In this document: one piece after another, positions 56,895 to 64,000 of the stretch
Layout of the letters: every line of letters starts with the position of its first letter
Numbering within the stretch: the first letter of the stretch is position 1
Assembly: GCA_943788815.1 (NCBI GenBank)
Contig: CALSRS010000001.1
Coordinates: forward strand, 682,001-746,000
DNA from: an uncultured Gammaproteobacteria bacterium
GTDB taxonomy: Bacteria; Pseudomonadota; Gammaproteobacteria; Eutrophobiales; Eutrophobiaceae
Direction of reading: 5' to 3'
Length of the DNA: 64,000 nucleotides
Notes under the pieces: model-generated
The model's database searches: none
What the model was told of the DNA's origin: nothing
The model's input: the letters and a program-made list of their open reading frames with translations, nothing else
Program-made: the position numbers and the translations under genes

Positions 56895-57020
56895 GACAAG
56901 ATTAACAGGATTTTTAATACTTTTTCCAAATAAGATTTAACATGTACTAATTACTAAATAATATCTCAATATTACTATAAATATAGTATCAATATCTTGT
57001 AAATCTTGTAAATCCTGTCC
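56895..57020. repeat. imperfect inverted repeat, about 18 bp arms
   Basis: The arm GACAAGATTAACAGGATT (56895-56912) and its inverse AATCTTGTAAATCCTGTC (57002-57019) match at 15 of 18 positions and flank an AT-rich stretch. Inside the right arm AATCTTGT-type units are tandem. Similar acaggatt-type elements are scattered in many proteobacterial genomes. It could be a small non-coding interspersed repeat. Confidence 0.4.
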
Positions 57021-57028
57021 AATATTTT

Positions 57029-57625
57029 TTATTTTCCACGAGAAGATTCCAGAAAATTTAAAGCAATTTCTATTTTAGATTCAAAATTGCTAAAACTGTG
57101 GTCACCACCCTCCTCTATCAATAATTCACAGCCAGCATATTTTTTTTCCGCCAGGCGATAATCCAGAACGTCATCACCGGTTTGTAACATAACAAAGTAG
57201 TTTTGTAATCTTGATATCGACTTAATATTAATACGATGAAACTCATCAATATCCGATTCAGTTAATTCATAGATATCATCAGTATGATAATTTTTTAGTG
57301 GTGTATTGATATATCCCTGGTTAAACAGGCTTAATTTAACTGCAGGATTAATTAATACTGCTTTGAGATTATATTTTTCTACTAACCAAGTTGCCCAAAA
57401 ACCACCCAGGGAACTACCCATTAAATACACATTAGCTTTAGAGGTCATCATTGCATTTTCTACGAGACGCTCCAGGGTTTCTCGAGTATCCCCTGGGTAA
57501 GGTGTTAAAAACGGACAGATAAATTTTATGTGTGGTCTGTGAAGAGACAACCAGTTTTTTACCTGGACGGCCTTTTCAGATTGGGGCGAACTTAAAAACC
57601 CATGTATGTACAGCAGGGTAGCCAT
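57029..57625 (-). CDS. YqiA/YcfP family alpha/beta-hydrolase (esterase)
   Basis: 198 residues. Key stretches: LLYIHGFLSSPQSEKA at the start, LMGSSLGGFWATWL with nucleophile Ser72, and the final Asp and His in LQTGDDVLDY and EEGGDHSF. This is the YqiA-type esterase family, which hydrolyses short acyl-CoA or ester substrates; the true substrate is unknown. In E. coli yqiA is near parE, a linkage not seen here. It is 28 bases after the TlpA-like gene, so it is probably in its transcript. Confidence 0.88.
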   Translation of the reverse strand: MATLLYIHGFLSSPQSEKAVQVKNWLSLHRPHIKFICPFLTPYPGDTRETLERLVENAMMTSKANVYLMGSSLGGFWATWLVEKYNLKAVLINPAVKLSLFNQGYINTPLKNYHTDDIYELTESDIDEFHRINIKSISRLQNYFVMLQTGDDVLDYRLAEKKYAGCELLIEEGGDHSFSNFESKIEIALNFLESSRGK

Positions 57626-57653
57626 TGATTGAATAGAGTATAAGCTTATGTTT

Positions 57654-58235
57654 CTACTGCGCCATACGCTCTTGCATTAATATTTCCAGTTCATTAACCA
57701 TATCGAGCTGGGCCTGCTCAAATGGCAAGTCACCTGACTTAATTTTGAAGATTTTATCAAGGATGATATCTATCTCTTCCCTGTGAATTTCCTCCACCTG
57801 CATCCAGAATATTCGCCCCTGATGATCAAGAAAGATTGTAAACGGCAATACCAGAAAACTGTTGCTGAATTGAAATGCCACATCCTGTGACTTATCCTCA
57901 TCTGCCAGGGTTTCGTATTCAAGTGGAATGACCTGCATAAATTTCTGAATATTTTCTATTGTATCGACCGCGATGCCCAATACTTCAAAGTCTCTCCCCT
58001 GATATTCCAGGGAAAGTTCATTCAACATGGGAATTTCACGCTTACAGGGTATACACCATGTGGCCCAGAAATTAATTAATAGGGCCTTGCCGTCCCATTC
58101 AGATATCGAACGTTCCACACCTTGCAAATCCGCGAGACTAAATTCTGGACGACGATAGTCAATTTCCTGAGCATGTAAACTAATCGTCTGCAAACTCATG
58201 AAAATAAAAGTTATGTATAATTGATGTTTTAACAT
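57654..58235 (-). CDS. TlpA/ResA-like thioredoxin-fold protein
   Basis: 193 residues with a Sec signal (core FIFMSLQTISLHA). The redox site is WCIPC (Cys61 and Cys64) after INFWATW. The rest matches the TlpA/ResA redoxin family, including the GIAVDTIENI segment. It should reduce periplasmic disulfides, for example in cytochrome maturation. The trxB gene lies 80 bases upstream on the same strand, and the esterase gene is downstream. The C-terminal ~40 residues (DKIFKIKSGDLPFEQAQL...) look like an extra helix. Confidence 0.9.
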   Translation of the reverse strand: MLKHQLYITFIFMSLQTISLHAQEIDYRRPEFSLADLQGVERSISEWDGKALLINFWATWCIPCKREIPMLNELSLEYQGRDFEVLGIAVDTIENIQKFMQVIPLEYETLADEDKSQDVAFQFSNSFLVLPFTIFLDHQGRIFWMQVEEIHREEIDIILDKIFKIKSGDLPFEQAQLDMVNELEILMQERMAQ

Positions 58236-58315
58236 GAAAATATTTTAAGTTTCAATCTGTGTGATCGAAGTATATAACAATTCAGAATTTAATTATTGAT
58301 GCTGACAAATTACGT

Positions 58316-59272
<957 letters not shown>

Positions 59273-59291
59273 TTATATATGGGCAAAACTG

Positions 59292-59990
59292 TCATTCATC
59301 AAGCTCATCAAGGCTATCTAAATAAATCAGACCGGCTTCTTTGAGACCAGGACGCATATTATACATGTCCAGTCCAAGGATTCCGTCAGCCAGTTTCTTT
59401 CGTTTGGTATCTTCGTTGGCCTCTCGGGCTTGTGCTGATGCTAATACCTCTGATGCCTTGTTGCGAGGGACTATAACCACCCCATCATCATCTGCCACCA
59501 CGATATCACCGGGGTTAATATATTCTCCGGCACATACCACAGGTACGTTTACACACCCAAGGGTATTCTTCACCGTCCCCTTGGCTGAAATGGCCCTGGA
59601 CCACACGGGAAACCTCATGTTTTCCAGATCCATAACATCTCTAACGCCCGCATCCACCACCAGACCCTTTACACCACATGCCATAGCAGATGTAGCCAGT
59701 AGATCACCAAACATGCCATCCGTATTTTGTGTGGTACAGGCCACCACCAGGATGTCACCTTCCTGGCAAAGCTCTATTGCCACATGAATCATCCAGTTAT
59801 CTCCGGGTTGAGCTAATATAGTAATCGCACTTCCACCAATTCGAGCATGAGGATAAATCGGTCGCATATAGGGTTGCAGTAAGCCAGTGCGTCCCTGGGC
59901 TTCATGTACTGTAGCCACGCCAAGATTTCCCAATGCTTCAATGGTGGCTTTATCTGCGCGTTCAATATTTTTAACGGCAACCGTTTTCAT
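59292..59990 (-). CDS. RraA-fold aldolase, likely 4-carboxy-4-hydroxy-2-oxoadipate aldolase (LigK/GalC type)
   Basis: 232 residues of the RraA/class II pyruvate aldolase family: [62 protein letters not shown] (metal and substrate residues D and R in VRD) and [16 protein letters not shown]. The length and sequence suit the aldolase that cleaves 4-carboxy-4-hydroxy-2-oxoadipate to pyruvate and oxaloacetate, rather than RraA itself (about 160 residues). Its neighbours, the LigI-like lactonase and GalD-like tautomerase upstream on the same strand, support that reading, although 277 bases and a repeat separate them. Confidence 0.85.
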   Translation of the reverse strand: MKTVAVKNIERADKATIEALGNLGVATVHEAQGRTGLLQPYMRPIYPHARIGGSAITILAQPGDNWMIHVAIELCQEGDILVVACTTQNTDGMFGDLLATSAMACGVKGLVVDAGVRDVMDLENMRFPVWSRAISAKGTVKNTLGCVNVPVVCAGEYINPGDIVVADDDGVVIVPRNKASEVLASAQAREANEDTKRKKLADGILGLDMYNMRPGLKEAGLIYLDSLDELDE

Positions 59991-60059
59991 TTGGAGTACT
60001 CCTTATTTATGTTGCATTCAGTTTGAAGTGTCTGCTATGTGGAGCCATTATTTCATTGG

Positions 60060-60206
60060 ATACTGGCTTTCGCCAGTATGACGAATTACCTTACTCGTCA
60101 TTGCTCAAAAGGGTACAGGATAATGAGCCTGAATTTAAATCAGAGGCAAGTTCTCGTCAGTATGACTGGCACTCCTCCATTATCCTTGCTTCGCGGGAAT
60201 CACGAG
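60060..60206. repeat. REP-like palindromic repeat cluster
   Basis: ATACTGGC (60060-60067) and GCCAGTAT (60072-60079) form a perfect hairpin, followed by GACGA. A related unit CGTCAGTATGACTG occurs at 60155-60168, and a GCTTCGCGGGAATCACGAG stretch at 60188-60206. Palindromes ending in such GTATGACG or GGAATGACG tails are typical of extragenic REP-type repeats. It sits between the aldolase and lactonase genes. Confidence 0.5.
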
Positions 60207-60267
60207 TAAGAATATTCCAGTGACTCTCTATCCTTTTTCTCCTTTCTCCTAACACCTCACTATTATC

Positions 60268-61143
60268 TTACTCATCAAAACCGTAAAGACGTGCGGGATT
60301 GTCGACCAGGACTTTTTTCTGCAAGGTCTCGTCCAACGCAAATAAGGGAATAAGATCAACCAAATCACCATCATTGGGCATATGTTCCTTAATGTTCGGA
60401 TGGGGCCAGTCAGTGCCCCAAAGGATCCTGTCTGGCGCAACCTGTATGAGTGCCTGTGCATAAGGAATAGCATCATAAAACGGTGGTCCTGCCTGGGATA
60501 TCCGCTCAGACCCACATACCTTAACCCAGAAATCTTCTCGTTCCATAAAATTCAATAGAATTTGAAACGGCTGTTGATGGATTCCTCCAGAAGTCGGCAC
60601 ACGACCCATATGGTCAATAACCTTGGGCATATCAATACTGGCAAACAAGTCTTCAAATTCGATGAGATCAGCAGCATCCATGTGGATTACCAGGTGCCAA
60701 CCAAGAGGTTTCACCCGGTCAACAACTTTTTTCATTTGTTCAATATCAGGTGTACCACCCAGGTGCTTAACAAAGTTAAACCGAACACCTCTAACACCGC
60801 CTTCGTGCAGGCGTTCAAATTCGTCATTGGAATAGGAATCCGAGGCCATACATACACCGCGATAATTATCTTTATTATTTGCTATGGCATCGAGCATGGC
60901 GCTGTTATCCACACCATGGCAACTTGCCTGCACCAGCACTACACGTTCTACACCAAGCTTTTCATGTAGTTCTTTTAATTTTTCCCTGGGTGCATCCGGT
61001 GGGGTATATGATCGTTCTGCTGCATAAGGAAACTTGTCTCCAGGGCCAAAGACATGACAATGGGCATCACAGGACTTGGCTGGCATTTTAAATACGGGTG
61101 TCCGGGTATCCGGATCCGGTGGCATACAGGATTTTATTGTCAT
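60268..61143 (-). CDS. ligI: amidohydrolase, likely 2-pyrone-4,6-dicarboxylate lactonase (LigI type)
   Basis: 291 residues of the amidohydrolase superfamily. Metal-ligand region KSCDAHCHVFGPG (His28, His30), then FPYAAERSYTPPDAP, VQASCHGVDNSAMLDA, GVRGVRFNFV, HMDAADLIEF, KVIDHMGRVP and ILWGTDWPHPNI. The last contains the general-base Asp. This is the pattern of 2-pyrone-4,6-dicarboxylate hydrolase, which opens the lactone in the protocatechuate 4,5-cleavage pathway. Its ATG overlaps the GalD-like stop by one base, so the two are coupled. Confidence 0.85.
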   Translation of the reverse strand: MTIKSCMPPDPDTRTPVFKMPAKSCDAHCHVFGPGDKFPYAAERSYTPPDAPREKLKELHEKLGVERVVLVQASCHGVDNSAMLDAIANNKDNYRGVCMASDSYSNDEFERLHEGGVRGVRFNFVKHLGGTPDIEQMKKVVDRVKPLGWHLVIHMDAADLIEFEDLFASIDMPKVIDHMGRVPTSGGIHQQPFQILLNFMEREDFWVKVCGSERISQAGPPFYDAIPYAQALIQVAPDRILWGTDWPHPNIKEHMPNDGDLVDLIPLFALDETLQKKVLVDNPARLYGFDE

Positions 61144-62234
61144 TATTTATTTCCATTCCATATTGATGAGGGGATATAGGTTTCCCCCTTGCTAATTAAT
61201 CTTGCTGTCCTCAACAATCCCGCTTTAATGACCTCTGGTGATTCTGATGAGCCTGCAATTTCAAGGTTTACCGAAAATTCTCCGGAAGGATGTTCTACCG
61301 AAATATTTTTTGGGTTACCTTCTGGAATAACGGCAATACCCTCAGCAACCGACCCCGGCATGACGCAGGCAGTAGCAACGGATACTGCTCCCAATACCCC
61401 TACTGCGGTATGACATACATGAGGAATAAATGTCCGTGTGCAGATATGTCCACCCTCTTTTGCTGCTGCAATGAATGACATTTTAGGTACTACCTTATCT
61501 GTCACTTCTCCTAAATTCATCATCGGGCCCAATTGTATTCGGATCGATTCCAATTTTTCTTTAAGAACTGTATTTGCATTTAATTCATCGGAAGACTCAT
61601 AACCAGTAATATCAAAGTCTTCGGCCCGAAGTAAAACCACGGGCATACCATTATCAATACAGGTCACAGATATTCCATCGACGATATCCAAGATATTACC
61701 GGTTGGTAACAAAGCACCACAAGCAGAACCGGCCAGGTTCATATAATTACAAATAACAGGCGATGCACTTCCGGGTACTCCATCAATGCGGGCATTTCCC
61801 TGATAGCTAATTTCACCCTGCGAGGTCATGACCTGTAATTCACAACGGTTTCCGCTATTGACCATATATATCTGTACCCGGGTCTCACCCTCGCGCGCTT
61901 TCACCAGACCAGATTCAATGGCAAACGGCCCTACACCAGCAAGTATATTGCCGCAGTTAGGTGTTGTGTCTACCCGGTCTTCACCCACGACCGCCTGAAC
62001 AAACAGATAATCCACATCAATTCCTTCACGCTGGGATGGACATATAATGCCAATCTTACTTGTAAGTGGATGTGCCCCACCCAATCCATCAATTTGTCTG
62101 GCGTCACCTCCACCCATGACGGCAAGCAAGACCTTGTTACGTAAGGCTTCATCTTCGGGTAAATCTGATGCGAGGAAATATACGCCTTTTGAACTGCCTC
62201 CGCGGAACTGCATGTAAGGTATGGCGGTCTGCAT
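61143..62234 (-). CDS. galD: PrpF family isomerase, likely 4-oxalomesaconate tautomerase
   Basis: 363 residues with family motifs MQFRGGSSKGVYFLASDLP at the start, GGGDARQIDGLGGAHPLTSKIGI near 41, VDTTPNCGNILAGVGPFAIE near 92 and HVCHTAVGVLGAVSVATACVMPG. This is the PrpF/GalD group. GalD turns the keto form of 4-oxalomesaconate to the enol form before hydration in gallate and protocatechuate breakdown. The overlap with the LigI-like gene and the DUF1932 gene 11 bases upstream make one transcript. PrpF proper (aconitate isomerase) is less likely because no prp genes accompany it. Confidence 0.85.
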   Translation of the reverse strand: MQTAIPYMQFRGGSSKGVYFLASDLPEDEALRNKVLLAVMGGGDARQIDGLGGAHPLTSKIGIICPSQREGIDVDYLFVQAVVGEDRVDTTPNCGNILAGVGPFAIESGLVKAREGETRVQIYMVNSGNRCELQVMTSQGEISYQGNARIDGVPGSASPVICNYMNLAGSACGALLPTGNILDIVDGISVTCIDNGMPVVLLRAEDFDITGYESSDELNANTVLKEKLESIRIQLGPMMNLGEVTDKVVPKMSFIAAAKEGGHICTRTFIPHVCHTAVGVLGAVSVATACVMPGSVAEGIAVIPEGNPKNISVEHPSGEFSVNLEIAGSSESPEVIKAGLLRTARLISKGETYIPSSIWNGNK

Positions 62235-62245
62235 CGTTTACAAAT

Positions 62246-63046
62246 TTATTTTGAATTTATATGTGGAACAGGTGGCACGCCATTTTCGAGCACCCGCTGG
62301 TGGCTCTCCACCGTTGAACGGGTCATGACAGGGTCCACTCCAAGTTCTTCCAGTAGTGCCATGGATGCCTGCATTTCATGTAAACGTCGAAGTGCATGGG
62401 TCTGCGTCCCCGTAATTAGTCGAGATAGAACTTTTTCATTAGCAGATGTTAATTGGTCAGACAGGTTTTTCCATAACCATTCTTCGCAACCAGCCGCATA
62501 CCCTGCCTGCATGGCTTCTACTACCAATGAGGCCAGGCCTTTCATCATGATGCTGCGTAATAACTTTCTGGTTGCTGCATCCCCCGGAATATCGCTAATA
62601 GCTTCTACTGGAACTCCCAGTGGGGAAAATAGTGATACATAATGATCTGCCCCCGGTCCGGACGCCAATGCAGGTGTGCGCATGCCATTACCGGGAACGA
62701 TAGTCATCAGGGCTATATCTGCAAAACGTAATCCCCTGGTACCGGCGATATCAGCAAGTTCCATTTTGACTAAAGCAGAACTGGTGGAAAGGTCTGCGTA
62801 TAAACTATCGGGTTTTATGGAATCCAGTGCCTGGCTAATAGCCGTAAGGGCATCTGCTGATGCTGTAATTCCCATTATGACATCGGCATCAATAACAGCT
62901 TCATGGGGATCGCTAACCCGACGGACGCCATCAGGCGTTGTTACATCTGCTGGATCGAAACCGGTAACTTTAGCACCAGATTCTGCAAGATCCGCAGATA
63001 TTAATGCCCCTGCTTCTCCTAGACCAAAGACGGCAACTTTTAACAA
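62246..63046 (-). CDS. NAD(P)-binding DUF1932 (6-phosphogluconate-dehydrogenase-like) protein
   Basis: 266 residues. The N-terminal Rossmann fold starts VAVFGLGEAGALISADLA (GxGxxG at 8-13), and the C-terminal helical half contains RKLLRSIMMKGLASLVVEAMQAG, typical of DUF1932. Relatives are beta-hydroxyacid-dehydrogenase-like and are often seen in clusters with LigI- and GalD-like genes. It might oxidise a hydroxyacid or semialdehyde of the same pathway. It starts the minus-strand group of three (DUF1932-galD-ligI). Confidence 0.85.
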   Translation of the reverse strand: MLKVAVFGLGEAGALISADLAESGAKVTGFDPADVTTPDGVRRVSDPHEAVIDADVIMGITASADALTAISQALDSIKPDSLYADLSTSSALVKMELADIAGTRGLRFADIALMTIVPGNGMRTPALASGPGADHYVSLFSPLGVPVEAISDIPGDAATRKLLRSIMMKGLASLVVEAMQAGYAAGCEEWLWKNLSDQLTSANEKVLSRLITGTQTHALRRLHEMQASMALLEELGVDPVMTRSTVESHQRVLENGVPPVPHINSK

Positions 63047-63089
63047 TTCACTTCTCTCCTAGTCTCGAATATTTGAAACTACCATATTA

Positions 63090-63506
63090 CTACCTGTTTC
63101 GAACAAACCAGTGTAGTAATAGTACAAACACACCGACCAGAATAGCGCTTAAGCCATTTCTAAATGACTCATATTCCCCGCCCAGGATGGCATCACCAGG
63201 GTTTGCAGGAGAATAATAAACCACTACCCTTTCTTCTAACAGCTGCGTTGGTTTGCTTCAGGAATATTTTTTTCACTACCGTTGCTTACAAAATAATTAT
63301 TGCCTACATGATAAGCGACCAGTAAAGAATAGCACTCGCCTACTCCCTTACCACAGGCCATGGTATGACGTTCAAAATCAACGACGACACCTTCAGTTTT
63401 ATCCCAGTTGATAGAATAATAGGTGGCCTTGGCCACATTTTACCCACCCCATAACAGTACACATATACCACCAATAAAGAGTACCTTGATATTTTGTTCA
63501 GGAACG
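63090..63506 (-). pseudogene. broken DUF3592 gene
   Basis: Minus-strand remains of a DUF3592 protein lie in three pieces. The first is a hydrophobic N-terminal stretch (IKVLFIGGICVLLWGG) ending at an in-frame TAA and with no visible ATG. The second, starting with GTG at 63436 (AKATYYSINWDKTEGVVVDF to PEANQRSC), ends at a stop at 63236. The third, in another frame, continues exactly the expected tail (LLEERVVVYYSPANPGDA, then a hydrophobic end HWFVRNR) to a stop at 63090. So there is one stop and one frameshift near 63240. A sequencing error could explain one of them, less easily both. Confidence 0.65.
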
Positions 63507-63548
63507 GCTATTTAATTCCCTAATGGTGCAATACTTGTTTTTAATTCT

Positions 63549-64000
63549 TTAAGATTCTTTCTTATCGTTTTCCGAATCCATCATCTTCATGAAGGTCTCG
63601 TTGTATCGATCACCTTGCACAGTAGTATCATTGATCAATAGGTCGAGACGTTGAATCACTGTTGCACTCAACTTGATGTCACCGGCCTCGGCGTTTTCTT
63701 CAACATAAGTAACATGCTTGGTTCCGGGTATAGGAATAACCGTCTCGTCCCTGGACAATAACCAGGCCAGCGCCAGTTGTGCGGGGGTACAATTATTTTC
63801 ACTGGCAATTTTTTCATACTCTTCCAGCAAACTAAGATTTTGCTCGAAATTTTCTCCCAGAAACCGGGGCATAGTTAAACGTAAATCATCTTCACCTACT
63901 TTTGACATGTCCTGCAATTTTCCAGTCAAGAATCCACGTCCCAGGGGGCTGAACGGCACAAAGGTGATCCCCAGTTCATGACAGGTAGACAGGGCTTTTA
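63549..64000 (-). CDS. aldo/keto reductase (5' end beyond the window)
   Basis: The open frame continues to the window edge, so an internal ATG or GTG near 63959 is not the true start. The visible C-terminal ~150 residues contain LSTCHELGITFVPFSPLGRGFLTG, then AQLALAWLLSRDETVIPIPGTKHVTYVEENA, matching the usual end of the NADPH-dependent aldo/keto reductases (the strand 7 Ser and the PGTK nucleotide-binding loop). The final ~45 residues are less conserved. Substrate unknown. Confidence 0.9.
   Translation of the reverse strand, partial: KALSTCHELGITFVPFSPLGRGFLTGKLQDMSKVGEDDLRLTMPRFLGENFEQNLSLLEEYEKIASENNCTPAQLALAWLLSRDETVIPIPGTKHVTYVEENAEAGDIKLSATVIQRLDLLINDTTVQGDRYNETFMKMMDSENDKKES

Overview
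The window reads as a chromosomal segment of a free-living, probably marine, aerobic gammaproteobacterium. Base composition looks to be in the low-to-mid 40s percent GC. The signs are four large TonB-dependent receptors, Tat- and Sec-exported oxidoreductases, a DamX-like AAA-SPOR cell-division protein, a methionine-salvage operon, a TctABC carboxylate transporter, photolyase and YgiQ. I see no phage, plasmid, IS element, CRISPR array, rRNA or tRNA. The exact lineage cannot be read from the sequence alone.

Layout. 1-8.5 kb: end of a DoxX gene, a Sec-exported D-2-hydroxyacid dehydrogenase homologue, then a tctB-tctA-prpD-like-tctC block divergent from a DASS-type anion symporter; together this looks like organic-acid uptake and turnover. 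8.5-17 kb: mixed single genes (YdjM-type membrane protein, PQQ sugar dehydrogenase, ABC exporter, GFA protein, HDAC-like deacetylase, Tat-exported dienelactone hydrolase, MarR regulator with an operator-like palindrome, patatin). 17-23 kb: an exported operon of DUF1592 cytochrome, DUF1552 and ankyrin-repeat proteins, function unknown. 23-35 kb: four tandem paralogous TonB-dependent receptors, each with its own terminator and a candidate promoter. 35-39 kb: ygiQ and a photolyase.

39-47 kb is the most interesting part. An OmpR/PhoB-type two-component system sits in front of a tightly overlapping operon of acyl desaturase, FAD oxidoreductase, DUF1365, CFA-synthase-like methyltransferase, DUF2878, DUF1295 and a small membrane protein. 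The region in front of the desaturase contains a phased array of 11-bp direct repeats (TTCAC at 41016, 41038, 41049 and 41071, TGCAC at 41060) running up to a -10 box. Two more units lie in front of the regulator gene, next to the divergent photolyase. I read this as a self-contained membrane-lipid modification and photo-oxidative stress module. A two-component system appears to have taken the place of the RpoE/ChrR pair usually linked with these lipid genes.

47-57 kb: GFA and DUF3014 genes, an IorAB-type molybdenum hydroxylase, mtnB-mtnD-mtnC, a membrane diguanylate cyclase lacking its inhibitory site, an orphan Rap1a/Tai-like protein and the AAA-TM-SPOR protein. 57-64 kb (minus strand): YqiA-like esterase, TlpA-like thioredoxin, trxB, then genes of the lower protocatechuate/gallate 4,5-cleavage route (RraA-type aldolase, LigI-like lactonase, GalD-like tautomerase, a DUF1932 dehydrogenase) without a ring dioxygenase or hydratase, a broken DUF3592 gene, and the end of an aldo/keto reductase that runs off the window.
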